Assembly: GCA_050250955.1 (NCBI GenBank)
Contig: JBFWNR010000003.1
Coordinates: forward strand, 664,358 to 728,357
DNA length: 64,000 nucleotides
From: CAWAYR01 sp050250955
GTDB lineage: Bacteria > Acidobacteriota > Vicinamibacteria > Vicinamibacterales > UBA2999
Direction: 5' to 3'
In this document: piece by piece, positions 7,611-15,243 of the stretch
How positions within the stretch are numbered: the first letter of the stretch is position 1
Layout of the letters: each line of letters opens with the position of its first letter
Notes under the pieces: model-generated
The model's database searches: none
Told to the model about the DNA's origin: nothing
The model's input: the letters and a program-made list of their open reading frames with translations, nothing else
Position numbers and translations under genes: made by a program

Positions 7611-8633
7611 ATGGCCGCCGCGCGTGACGGCTTCACCGCCAAGCACGTCCGCTGCTGGCATCCGGTGGCCTACGGCCACGAGGTGGCCGACCGCCCGGTG
7701 GCGGCGACGCTCCTCGGCGAGGCCATGGTCGTGTGGCGCACCGCCGACGGCCGCGCGCACGCGATGCGCGATCTGTGCATCCACCGCGGCACCGCCCTGT
7801 CACTCGGCTGGATCGCCGACGACTGCCTGGTGTGCCCGTACCACGCCTGGCGCTACGACGCCTCAGGCGCCTGCGTGCGCATTCCGCAGTCGGCCACCGC
7901 CACGATTCCCACCAAGGCGCGCACGCCCGTCTACCGGTGCCAGGAACGCTACGGCCTGGTGTGGGTATGTCTGTCGGCCGACGAGCCGGCCTACGCGCTG
8001 CCCGAGGTGCCCGAACTCGAGTCGGGCACGTGGAAGGTGGTCAACACCGGCCCGTTCGCGTGGCGGAGCGACGCCTCGCGCCAGGTCGAGAACTTCACCG
8101 ACTTCGGCCACTTCCCGTGGGTGCATCCGGGGCTGCTCGGCGACCCGGAGCGGCCCGTGGTGCCCGAGCACCGCGTCGAGACCCGCGGCCACGTGCTGCA
8201 CTACACGATCGTGCGGCCCGAGGCCGCCAACAGCGACGACTTCCAGGTGTTCGCCAACGAGACCACCGTGAACCCCGAGCGGCGCAGCCGCTACGAGCTG
8301 CACCTGCCCTACACGATCGTGCTGCGCCTGGGCTGGGGCGGCGAGAAGGGCATGGTCTATTTCTTCGCCTCCCAGCCCGAGACCGCCGAGCGCTGTCGTG
8401 GCTACTGCATCATCGGCCGCAACTACGACCTGGACGACCCCGACTCGACCTTGCAGGAGTTCGAGCGGGTGATCTTCGGCCAGGACCAGCGCATCGTCGA
8501 GTCGCAGCGGCCCGAGCAGGTGCCCTTCGATCTGGCCGACGAGCTGCACCTCAAGTTCGACGCGGTGGCGGTGGCGTATCGCCGGGCGATGACGGCCGAG
8601 GGGCTGGCGCCGGACGGCGGCCGGAAGCCCTGA
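7611..8633 (+). CDS. Rieske non-haem iron oxygenase, alpha subunit (340 aa)
   Basis: The N-terminal Rieske [2Fe-2S] site is complete: C56-x-H58 in DLCIHRG and C75-x2-H78 in VCPYHAW. The catalytic domain follows with the mononuclear iron motif ENFTDFGHFPWVHPG. Length and spacing fit single-component-type ring hydroxylases and demethylases (vanillate demethylase oxygenase, phthalate or choline-type enzymes). A reductase partner would be needed; none is adjacent, although a plant-type ferredoxin is encoded at 29.3 kb. It is divergent from the lipoprotein-channel operon and shares its promoter. The substrate cannot be deduced. Confidence 0.92.
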   Translation: MAAARDGFTAKHVRCWHPVAYGHEVADRPVAATLLGEAMVVWRTADGRAHAMRDLCIHRGTALSLGWIADDCLVCPYHAWRYDASGACVRIPQSATATIPTKARTPVYRCQERYGLVWVCLSADEPAYALPEVPELESGTWKVVNTGPFAWRSDASRQVENFTDFGHFPWVHPGLLGDPERPVVPEHRVETRGHVLHYTIVRPEAANSDDFQVFANETTVNPERRSRYELHLPYTIVLRLGWGGEKGMVYFFASQPETAERCRGYCIIGRNYDLDDPDSTLQEFERVIFGQDQRIVESQRPEQVPFDLADELHLKFDAVAVAYRRAMTAEGLAPDGGRKP

Positions 8634-8661
8634 CGACACCAGGCCGACAGGGGCTCGTGTT

Positions 8662-8687
8662 ACCATGGTCACGGCACCATGGTCACG
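8662..8687. repeat. 12-bp direct repeats at the antitoxin start
   Basis: ACCATGGTCACG occurs twice (8662-8673 and 8676-8687). The second copy contains the antitoxin ATG. Each copy has the palindrome CCATGG. Paired sites at the start of a toxin-antitoxin operon are common autoregulatory operators; that role is inferred. Confidence 0.5.
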
Positions 8688-9014
8688 AAGTACTCTGCGC
8701 CTCGCCGCCGCGCCGGTCGCAGCCGCGAGACGGGTACCGCCTACGCCGCATCAGCAGCAGCCGGTCCAACCCGCGAGATCTCCGCCGGCGAGTTCAAGGC
8801 GCGCTGCCTTGCCCTCATGGACGAAGTGCAGCGGTCCGGCGGGGAATACGTCATCACCAAACGCGGCGTGCCGGTCGCCCGCCTGCTGCCGGCCCGCGTC
8901 GAGCGTCGGCCGCTGCTCGGCAGCCTGAAGGGCAGTGTGGTCGCGCAGGGCGATATCGTGTCGCCTGTCGACGAGCCCTGGAGTGCGCTCGAGGGCTGGG
9001 ATGGCGAAGACTGA
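8679..9014 (+). CDS. Type II antitoxin, Phd/YefM family (111 aa)
   Basis: After a basic ~30-residue N-terminal tail, the Phd/YefM fold is visible: REISAGEFKARCLALMDEVQRSGGEYVITKRGVPVARLLPA. This is the DNA-binding domain used for dimerisation and operon autorepression. The C-terminal part (SVVAQGDIVSPVDEPWSALEGW) is the usual toxin-wrapping tail. The gene overlaps the PIN toxin gene by 14 nt. The long Arg/Ala N-terminal tail is unusual for the family, but no better internal start exists. Confidence 0.9.
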   Translation: MVTKYSAPRRRAGRSRETGTAYAASAAAGPTREISAGEFKARCLALMDEVQRSGGEYVITKRGVPVARLLPARVERRPLLGSLKGSVVAQGDIVSPVDEPWSALEGWDGED

Positions 9015-9441
9015 CGTCGCCGGGCCGCTCCTGCTCGACACCCACGTCTGGGTCTGGTACGTCGAAGGCGATCGGGCGAAGTTCTCTTCACGCATCGAGC
9101 CAGTCGTCGAAGCCGCCGTCGAACGCGCTGAACTGCTCGTCTCGGCTATCTCGGTGTGGGAAGTGGCTCAGCTCGAGGCGCTGCGGCGCCTGCAGTTGTC
9201 GCAGGACGTGCGCACCTGGGTGGCGCGTGCGCTGGCCTTTCCGGGTGTCATGCTCAAGGGGGTGACGCCGCCGATCGCCATCGAGAGCACGCGGCTGCCG
9301 GGCGAGCCGCATCGCGACCCGGCGGATCGGCTGCTGATCGCCACGGCGCGGCTCACCGGCGCCGCGCTCGTGACCTGCGACACGCGGCTCCTCGCCTATG
9401 CCCGGGCCGGGCACCTTCGCGTCGTGGACGCGCGGCGATAG
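9001..9441 (+). CDS. PIN-domain toxin, VapC type (146 aa)
   Basis: The PIN nuclease acidic residues are all present: Asp in LLLDTHVWVWY, Glu in VWEVAQLEAL, and Asp in HRDPADRLLIATA. VapC toxins are Mg2+-dependent RNases that cut tRNA or rRNA and are held inactive by the cognate antitoxin. The start at 9001 (MAKTDVAGP) is chosen over a longer frame because it overlaps the antitoxin 3' end, the normal layout for such pairs. The pair looks intact and probably functional. Confidence 0.92.
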   Translation: MAKTDVAGPLLLDTHVWVWYVEGDRAKFSSRIEPVVEAAVERAELLVSAISVWEVAQLEALRRLQLSQDVRTWVARALAFPGVMLKGVTPPIAIESTRLPGEPHRDPADRLLIATARLTGAALVTCDTRLLAYARAGHLRVVDARR

Positions 9442-9452
9442 ACTCACGCGGC

Positions 9453-10877
9453 ATGAGCGACGCGATCTGGCGCTGGGACGCCACCCGGATGGCGGCGGCG
9501 ATCGCCGCGCGTGAGATCTCCTCGCGCGACGCGGTGGAGGCGTGCCTGGCGCGCACGGCGGCGACCAATCCGCAGCTCACCGCCGTCACCGTCGATCTGT
9601 CGGCGTCGGCGCTGGACGCGGCCGATCGGGCCGATGCCGCCGTGGCCCGCGGCGAGCCGCTGGGCCCGCTGCACGGCGTGCCGGTGCTCATCAAGGAGAA
9701 CGTCGATCAGGCCGGCTGCGCCACCACCAACGGCGTGGTGGCGTTTCGCGATCTCGTCGCCACCGACGACAGCCCGGTGGTGGCCAACTGCCGCGCCGCC
9801 GGCGCGGTGCTGGTCGGGCGCACCAACACGCCCGGCTTCAGCTTCCGGCTCGACACCGACAACGACCTGCGCGGCCGCACGCACAACCCGTGGTCGGCGC
9901 GGCACACCCCCGGCGGGTCGAGCGGCGGCGCCGCGGCAGCGGTGGCGGCGGGCATGGCGCCGATCGGCCACGGCAACGACATCGCCGGGTCGATCCGCTA
10001 CCCGGCCTACTGCTGCGGCCTGGTCGGCTTGCGCCCGTCGTTCGGCCGCGTGCCGGCCTTCAACCCCAGCGCCACCGCCGAGCGGGGCCCGTCGGCGCAG
10101 ATCCTGTCGGTGCAGGGACCGATCGCGCGCAGTGTCCGCGACATCCGCGTCGCGCTGGCGGCGATGGCGCGGCGTGACGTGCGCGATCCGTGGTGGGTGC
10201 CGGCGCCGCTCGACGGGCCGCCGCCGGCCACGCCCGCGCGCGTGGCCGTCGTCACCGCCCCCGAGGCCCTCGGCGGCCAGCCGCTGCATCCCACCGTCGC
10301 CACAGCAATGCGGCAGGCAGCCGGGTGGCTGGCCGACGCCGGCTTCGAGATCGTGGACGAGGCGACGCCCGGCTTCACCCGCGCCATGGAGCTGTGGTTC
10401 GCGATGCAGGTGCCCGAGATCCGCACCTTCATGTGGCCGGCCATCGAGAAGTACGGCGACCTGGCCATCCAGCGCGCCATCCGCCTGATGTTCGAGGCGT
10501 TCCCGGCCGAGGCCGGCATCCCCCACATGACGGCGATGGCCGAACGGGCCCGCGTGGTCCGCGAGTGGCAGCGCTTCTTCGAACGGGTGCCGCTGGTGCT
10601 GGTTCCCACCTGCACGCAGCCGGTCTACGAGATCGGCTTCGACGTGCAGGACGCGGCGCGCAGCACCCAGGTGTGGCGCGAGTGCGTCACGCTCACCGCC
10701 GGCCCGGTGCTGGGCATTCCCGGCCTGGCCGTGCCGACCGGGATCGCCGACGGACTGCCGACCGGAGTGACGGTGATGGCGGCGCGGTTCCGCGAGGACC
10801 TGTGCCTGGCGGCGGGCGAGGCGATCGAGGCGCGGGCCGGCATGGCCGCGCGCGTGCCGATCGACGTCGCCTGGTGA
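9453..10877 (+). CDS. Amidase-signature family hydrolase (474 aa)
   Basis: The Ser-cisSer-Lys triad is complete: Lys in VLIKEN, the cis-Ser in PGGSSGGAAAAVAAG, and the nucleophile Ser in DIAGSIRYPA. These enzymes hydrolyse amides (acetamidase, glutamyl-tRNA amidotransferase subunit A and others). No gatB or gatC is nearby, so a catabolic amidase is more likely than GatA. The start at 9453 follows a TAGACT box (9439-9444) by 8 nt and begins MSDAIWRWDATRMAAAI, matching the family N-terminus. The upstream extension of the frame overlaps the toxin gene and is rejected. Confidence 0.93.
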   Translation: MSDAIWRWDATRMAAAIAAREISSRDAVEACLARTAATNPQLTAVTVDLSASALDAADRADAAVARGEPLGPLHGVPVLIKENVDQAGCATTNGVVAFRDLVATDDSPVVANCRAAGAVLVGRTNTPGFSFRLDTDNDLRGRTHNPWSARHTPGGSSGGAAAAVAAGMAPIGHGNDIAGSIRYPAYCCGLVGLRPSFGRVPAFNPSATAERGPSAQILSVQGPIARSVRDIRVALAAMARRDVRDPWWVPAPLDGPPPATPARVAVVTAPEALGGQPLHPTVATAMRQAAGWLADAGFEIVDEATPGFTRAMELWFAMQVPEIRTFMWPAIEKYGDLAIQRAIRLMFEAFPAEAGIPHMTAMAERARVVREWQRFFERVPLVLVPTCTQPVYEIGFDVQDAARSTQVWRECVTLTAGPVLGIPGLAVPTGIADGLPTGVTVMAARFREDLCLAAGEAIEARAGMAARVPIDVAW

Positions 10878-10905
10878 CTGGAGAGCGGCTCGATGCCGCG
10901 TCCGA

Positions 10906-11649
10906 TTACACGTCGCCGGGCTGGAAGCCCCACGACCTGAGCACGGCCGCCTGGTCGTCGGCGCTCATCGCCTTCTTGAAGCGCGCGCCGGCGCGGCCCT
11001 TCACGCGGCGCTCGCATTCGGCCCAGGTGGCGTGGCGCATCGGCCGGCCGTCCACCACGCTCAGGTAGGAATACGCCGGGCCCTTCGCCGATCGACTGCC
11101 GCCCTTGGACGCGCTCTTCGCCGGCAGGCCGGTCTGGTCGGGCAGGTCGAGCACCGGCACCTCGTAGCCGACGAGCGGGCCGTCGTAGAGCGGCTCGCCG
11201 CCGCGCACGGCGAAGCCGTCGGCGATGGCATCCACGCGCTCGTTGCCGGGGACCCCGGTGTGGCCGCGCACGTAGTGCCATTCGATCGAGCGCGGCGGCC
11301 GGGCCGAGGTCAGCCGCGACAGCTCCTCCCACAGCTCGCGGTTGAGCACCTCGCTGCCGGTGGCGGTCTTCCAGCCGCGGCGCCGCCAGTTGTGCACCCA
11401 CTGCTCGATGCCCTGGATGACGTAGGTCGAGTCGGTGTAGATGGCCAGCCGCCCCGGCGTGTGTTCGAGGTGGGTGAGCGCGGCGATGGCGCCGCCCAGC
11501 TCCATCTTGTTGTTGGTGGTGAGCGGGGCGCCGCCGCCCAGTTCGGTGACGTGGCCGTCGGGGGTGACGACGACCACGCCCCAGCCACCGGGGCCGGGGT
11601 TGCGCTTGGCGGCGCCGTCGGTGAAGACGACGATGGGCTGGTCGGACAT
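10906..11649 (-). CDS. rnhA: Ribonuclease HI with C-terminal viroplasmin-like domain (247 aa)
   Basis: Residues 1-150 are RNase HI with all catalytic residues: D11 (FTDGA), E50 (NKMELGG), D73 (YTDSTYV), H130 (RGHTG) and D140 (NERVDAIAD). The enzyme removes RNA from RNA-DNA hybrids. Beyond the usual end is a linker rich in Lys and Ser, then a segment with ATWAECERRVKG and GARFKK, which resembles the hybrid-binding/viroplasmin module normally found at the N-terminus of RNase H1. A TATCAT box (11665-11660) ends 10 nt before the ATG. A 7-bp inverted repeat, GTCGGAC/GTCCGAC, brackets the start codon. Confidence 0.93.
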   Translation of the reverse strand: MSDQPIVVFTDGAAKRNPGPGGWGVVVVTPDGHVTELGGGAPLTTNNKMELGGAIAALTHLEHTPGRLAIYTDSTYVIQGIEQWVHNWRRRGWKTATGSEVLNRELWEELSRLTSARPPRSIEWHYVRGHTGVPGNERVDAIADGFAVRGGEPLYDGPLVGYEVPVLDLPDQTGLPAKSASKGGSRSAKGPAYSYLSVVDGRPMRHATWAECERRVKGRAGARFKKAMSADDQAAVLRSWGFQPGDV

Positions 11650-11677
11650 TCGTCCGACGATGATAGACGACGTAATC

Positions 11678-11728
11678 GTAGGGCGGCTCTTCACAGCCGC
11701 CTCGAGGCGGAGCTTCCGCTCGCCCTGC
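11678..11728. repeat. REP/BIME-like element 1 (diverged)
   Basis: It begins GTAGGGCGGCTC and contains two related hairpins, GGCGGCT...AGCCGCC and CGGAGC...GCTCG, ending CCCTGC. It is a decayed copy of the bipartite element seen in cleaner form at 54.0 and 63.8 kb. It lies between the RNase HI and J-domain genes. Confidence 0.7.
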
Positions 11729-11738
11729 AGGCAACGCG

Positions 11739-12176
11739 TCAATGCCGCGTGGCGACCACCTCGCGCAGGCAGCGGTAGTCGTCGGCCGCGGCCGCGAACG
11801 ACCTGGCCATCTGCGCGCGCTCGAGCGGACCGGCATCGGCGCGGCCGTCGGGGTGATAGCGGCGGGCGAGCCGGCGATATTCGCGACGCAGGTCGTCGGC
11901 GGTGAACGCATCGGTCAGCTCCGCGCCCAGCAACACCAGACCTTCGAGGGCCAGGCGCTGCACGTCGGTCAGCGCGTGCGGACGCCGCGTCGCCGGCGTC
12001 GCCGCCCCGCCCGGTGCCCAGCGCGGCGCCGGTGACGTCAACGGCCGGGCGAAGAGGAACGCCGATCCGAGTGGCGGCTCGCGGCGCCACGCCCATCCAC
12101 TGGCCGGCGCCTCGGCAGTACCGCGGTTCTGCGCCAGGGCGTCGTCGAGCACGGCCGCGAATGAAAGCCCACGCAC
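11739..12176 (-). CDS. Protein with C-terminal J domain (145 aa)
   Basis: The C-terminal ~70 residues form a DnaJ-type J domain: helix II LRREYRRLARRYHPDG with the HPD motif, followed by a helix with AQMARSFAAAADDYRCLREV. The N-terminal half is Ala/Pro/Arg-rich and has no recognised domain. J proteins stimulate DnaK ATPase; a C-terminal J domain without the zinc and substrate domains makes this a type III-like co-chaperone. The GTG start at 12176 is tentative. It stands alone on the minus strand, divergent from the collagen-like gene. Confidence 0.8.
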   Translation of the reverse strand: MRGLSFAAVLDDALAQNRGTAEAPASGWAWRREPPLGSAFLFARPLTSPAPRWAPGGAATPATRRPHALTDVQRLALEGLVLLGAELTDAFTADDLRREYRRLARRYHPDGRADAGPLERAQMARSFAAAADDYRCLREVVATRH

Positions 12177-12235
12177 GGGTGGGTAATCGGCGGCGTTCGC
12201 CCCCGCTTCAATCCCGCGAAAGCATCAGGGGCCGG

Positions 12236-12263
12236 TTCCGACCGCGCCGACCGTTGGTAGCAT
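12236..12263 (+). promoter_or_regulatory. Putative promoter of the collagen-like gene
   Basis: TAGCAT (12258-12263) is preceded 16 nt upstream by TTCCGA (12236-12241). The predicted leader is about 60 nt and ends in a Shine-Dalgarno-like AAAGGA, so this gene is not leaderless. Confidence 0.4.
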
Positions 12264-12330
12264 GGCAGTCCCCCACCCGGCCGGCTCGTGCCGGCCGCCC
12301 GCGTCACGACTTCCGCGAAAGGACCGCTGC

Positions 12331-13248
12331 ATGCCATCGAGTGCGAACACCGTGTGCCTGACCCTGACCGCCCTGGCGCTCTCCACCGCCGTCGCGTCGG
12401 CGCAACCGACGATTGCGGCGTCGGCCGACATCGTCACCCCCGGCCAGGCCGTGACCGTGACCGTGACCGGCCAGCCCGGGCACAGCTTCGCGGTCGTTGG
12501 CAGCACCGTCGGCGCCGGTCTCGTGTTCGGCGGCACGCCACTGGCGGTCGGCACCGACTTCCAGATTCTCGTCGTCGGCACACTGAGCGCCGGCGGCACG
12601 GCGGTGGTGCCGGTGACCCCGCCGTTTGTCGGCTCGACGCTCGACCGCTACTACCTGCAGGCCGCCACCTCGGCGTCACCGGCCTTCTCGACGTTCCAGC
12701 TCACGCCCGGGCTCATCCTGCGCAACGCCGACCTGCTCGGGACGGGCGGCGTGGTCGGGCCGCCCGGACCGGCGGGGCCTGCCGGTCCGCAGGGGCCGCA
12801 GGGGCCGCAGGGTGCGCAGGGGCCGCAGGGCCCGCAGGGCGCGCAGGGCCCGCAGGGCGCGCAGGGCCCGCAGGGCGCGCAGGGTCCGCAGGGTCCGCAG
12901 GGTCCTCAGGGTGCGCAGGGGCCCCAGGGCGCGCAGGGCGCCACCGGGCCGGCGGCGGCGACGGGTCTCACCGACGAGGACACCGTGGACCTTTTCGGCA
13001 ACCTCGCTGCCGCCACCTGCTCGAACGCCATCAACACCGCACTCGAGTTCGGCACGGCCGCGGTCGGCAGCCGCACGGTCGTGTATCACGTGCGGCTGGC
13101 GTCGGGTGGGGTGAATCCGGGCTGGACCATCGACGGCGAGAACGTGACCTCCGCCAACACCGGCCGTATCCGGATCTGCAACAACACCGGCGCCCTCGCC
13201 GATCCGCCCAACCTGGTGTTCAGCTTCTTCACGGTGGCCGTGTCCTGA
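12331..13248 (+). CDS. Secreted collagen-like protein (305 aa)
   Basis: A Sec signal peptide (TVCLTLTALALSTAVASAQP) is followed by an N-terminal beta-rich domain of ~120 residues. Next come 22 uninterrupted Gly-X-Y triplets, mostly GPQ and GAQ, and a C-terminal globular domain containing two Cys (TCSNA and RICNN). Bacterial collagen-like proteins form triple helices; the flanking globular parts would act as trimerisation or presentation domains. AAAGGA sits 8-13 nt before the ATG. No LPXTG or membrane anchor is visible. Pro is at X and Gln at Y, with no charged residue in the triplets, so stability would depend on Gln. Confidence 0.85.
   Translation: MPSSANTVCLTLTALALSTAVASAQPTIAASADIVTPGQAVTVTVTGQPGHSFAVVGSTVGAGLVFGGTPLAVGTDFQILVVGTLSAGGTAVVPVTPPFVGSTLDRYYLQAATSASPAFSTFQLTPGLILRNADLLGTGGVVGPPGPAGPAGPQGPQGPQGAQGPQGPQGAQGPQGAQGPQGAQGPQGPQGPQGAQGPQGAQGATGPAAATGLTDEDTVDLFGNLAAATCSNAINTALEFGTAAVGSRTVVYHVRLASGGVNPGWTIDGENVTSANTGRIRICNNTGALADPPNLVFSFFTVAVS
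12757..12954 (+). repeat. Tandem Gly-X-Y coding repeat
   Basis: Twenty-two 9-bp units encode GPP, GPA, GPQ or GAQ triplets. Near-identical 18-bp blocks (GGCGCGCAGGGCCCGCAG type) make it a candidate for slipped-strand length variation. Confidence 0.9.
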
Positions 13249-13276
13249 CGGTGCGGGCGGACCGGCGTCCGATGGC

Positions 13277-13765
13277 TCAGGGCGTGGCAGCTGCTGGGTC
13301 GCCCGGACGCCGGGTCACGTCCACCCACTCGGCACCGGTCAGCTCGGCCAGCCGCTCCGGGCGAATCCGCACCGCCGCGTTGATGGCGCCAGCCGCCGGC
13401 AGCACCTCGTCGAAGTCCTGCAGCGAGCGATCGAGGTAGACGCGCAGCGGCCGCACCAGGCCGAGCGGGCTGACGCCGCCCACCGGGTGGCCGGTGGCGG
13501 CTTCGACGTCGGCGGCGTCGAGCATCACCGCCTTGGCGCGAAACGCCGCCTTGTACTTCTGGTTGTCCAGTCGCGCGTCGCCGCGGGTGACCAGCAGCAC
13601 CACGTCGTCGCCGACACGCAGCGACAGCGTCTTGGCGATGCGCCCGGGCTCGACGCCGTGCGCCTCGGCGGCCAGCGCCACGGTGGCGGTGCTGGCGGCC
13701 AGCTCGATCACCTCGAGGTCGGGGGCGTGCGCGGCGAGGAACGTCTTGACGGAGTGCAGACTCAT
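13277..13765 (-). CDS. YbaK/EbsC-family aminoacyl-tRNA deacylase (162 aa)
   Basis: The whole protein matches the YbaK/ProX fold: RIAKTLSLRVGDDVVLLVTRGDARLDNQKYKAAF holds the conserved Lys and the G-D-x-R/K-L-D motif, and VGGVSPLGL is the conserved loop. Such proteins clear misacylated tRNA (Cys-tRNAPro or similar) in trans or act on free aminoacyl-tRNAs. It stands alone on the minus strand with a REP-like element directly upstream. It cannot be placed among YbaK, YeaK or ProX-like subfamilies by eye. Confidence 0.9.
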   Translation of the reverse strand: MSLHSVKTFLAAHAPDLEVIELAASTATVALAAEAHGVEPGRIAKTLSLRVGDDVVLLVTRGDARLDNQKYKAAFRAKAVMLDAADVEAATGHPVGGVSPLGLVRPLRVYLDRSLQDFDEVLPAAGAINAAVRIRPERLAELTGAEWVDVTRRPGDPAAATP

Positions 13766-13781
13766 GATCGGCAGCTCGCAC

Positions 13782-13834
13782 GGCAGCTCTAAAGAGCTGC
13801 CCTACGTCGCGTAGGGCAGAGCTTCAGTTCTGCC
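13782..13834. repeat. REP/BIME-like element 2 (inward GTAG pair)
   Basis: Hairpin module A in reverse (GGCAGCTCTAAAGAGCTGCC then CTAC, 13782-13805) and module B forward (GTAG at 13811, then GGCAGAGCT...GTTCTGCC) are separated by 5 nt. It lies between the ybaK-type gene and the HEAT-repeat gene. Confidence 0.85.
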
Positions 13835-13842
13835 GCCAGAGT

Positions 13843-15165
13843 CTAGCGCCGGTCGTCGTCGATCTGGCGGATCGCCCACTGCACCGCGCGGCGCACCGCC
13901 GGCGAGCGATCGTCTTTGGCCTTCTCCAGCGCCGGCAGGGCCGAGCCGCTCTCGATCTGGCCGAGGGCCCAGGCCGTCACGGCTCGTACTTCGGTCACCG
14001 GGTCGGTGAGCAGCGGCGTCAGCACCCGCACCGCCGCCGCACTCTCGATCTGACCCAGTGCCCAGGCCGCCATGCGGCGCACGTCGGCGTCGCGATCGCG
14101 CAGCGCCGGCGCCACCACGTCCACGGCCGAACCCGACTCGATCTCGCCGAGCGCCCACAGGGCCGTCAGCTTCACGTGGCGATCGCCGTCACTCACCGCC
14201 GGCGCCAGCACCGCCACCGCGCGCGAGCTTTCGATCTGCCCCAGCGCCCACGCCGTCAGCTGGCGCACCCGGGCATCGCCGTCCTTGACGAGCGGCGCCA
14301 GCACGTCCACCGCCGAGGCGTCCTCGATCTCGCCCAGCGCCCAGATGGCGGTGCGCCTTGTCTCGAAGTCAGCGTCGCCCAGCGCCGTGCGCAGCATCGG
14401 CACCGCCTTGGCGCTCTCGATCTCGCCCATCGCCCAGGCGGCCATGCGCCGCACCTCGGGGGCGCGGTCCCGCAGCGCGCGCTCGAGGGCCGAGAGCGAC
14501 AGCTCGTCTTCGATCTCGCCGAGCGCCCACACGGCCCGCCGGCGCACGACGATCGACTCGTCGCCGAGCGCCTTGGTCAGCGCCGGGATGGCTTCGATCG
14601 ACTCCAGCTCGCCCAACGCCCACGCCGCCATCGCCCGCACCGACGGGTCGCGGTCGGCGAGGCCGGCGGTCATCACCCCAATCGACCGCTCGTCCTCGAG
14701 ATCGCCGAGGCCGAGCAGGCCGATCTCGCGCACCCCGGCGTCGGCGTCCTTGGCCATCGCCCCGAACTCGGCCACCGCCCAGCTCGGCCGTTCCCGGGCC
14801 ACCATCCGCGCCGCGATCCGCCGCACGCAGCGGCTCTGGTCGCGCAGCGCCGTCCGGTACACGGCGAGGGTCGCGGGGCTGAGCCCGCCCATCCCCCGGC
14901 CCATCGACACTCCGGCCATCGACACGCCGCCGCCGCCGAAAGGCATCGGCATCGGGACCGGCATCGGCATCGGCATGGGGACCGGCATCGGCTCGGCGGT
15001 GGGGTCGGCCATCCAGCCCCAGCCGTTGCCGAACGAGCGACCCGCCATCTCGCACACGGTCGGGTCGGCGGTGCGCAGCGAGGCCAGGAGCCGGGTCACC
15101 GCGTCCGCATTGCTCAGGTCGGGCTGCTGCACCGCCAGCGCCGCCGCCAGGAGAACTGCCGTCAT
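13843..15165 (-). CDS. Secreted HEAT-repeat protein (440 aa)
   Basis: A short signal peptide (TAVLLAAALAVQQ) is followed by a Pro-Met run (PMPVPMPMPMPVPM) encoded by a hexanucleotide repeat near 14.95 kb. From about residue 110 to the end are ~11 HEAT/PBS-lyase-type repeats of 31 residues with the core VRRMAAWALGEIES. Several units are nearly identical at DNA level. Such solenoids are protein-binding scaffolds; an exported one suggests a periplasmic or surface partner. No catalytic domain is present. It stands alone between a REP-like element and the HpcH-type gene. Confidence 0.9.
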   Translation of the reverse strand: MTAVLLAAALAVQQPDLSNADAVTRLLASLRTADPTVCEMAGRSFGNGWGWMADPTAEPMPVPMPMPMPVPMPMPFGGGGVSMAGVSMGRGMGGLSPATLAVYRTALRDQSRCVRRIAARMVARERPSWAVAEFGAMAKDADAGVREIGLLGLGDLEDERSIGVMTAGLADRDPSVRAMAAWALGELESIEAIPALTKALGDESIVVRRRAVWALGEIEDELSLSALERALRDRAPEVRRMAAWAMGEIESAKAVPMLRTALGDADFETRRTAIWALGEIEDASAVDVLAPLVKDGDARVRQLTAWALGQIESSRAVAVLAPAVSDGDRHVKLTALWALGEIESGSAVDVVAPALRDRDADVRRMAAWALGQIESAAAVRVLTPLLTDPVTEVRAVTAWALGQIESGSALPALEKAKDDRSPAVRRAVQWAIRQIDDDRR

Positions 15166-15243
15166 GTCATCGCCCCCTATGAAGGTGGGGATTGGACGGC
15201 GTGCCGGGCGCCGGGGTTGGAAACGACATCGGGAGTCGTTTCC

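Noticed and set aside
12757..12954. Short tandem repeats as a possible CRISPR array
   Set aside because: Units are 9 bp, in frame, with no spacers, and encode Gly-X-Y triplets.
12676..13089. Minus-strand frame with a long Leu-Arg repeat opposite the collagen-like gene
   Set aside because: The LRALRTLR pattern is the direct complement of the GPQ/GAQ codons, with no independent start signal.
13900..14800. Regular ~93-bp repeat pattern as a possible non-coding array
   Set aside because: It is in frame and encodes 31-residue HEAT units.
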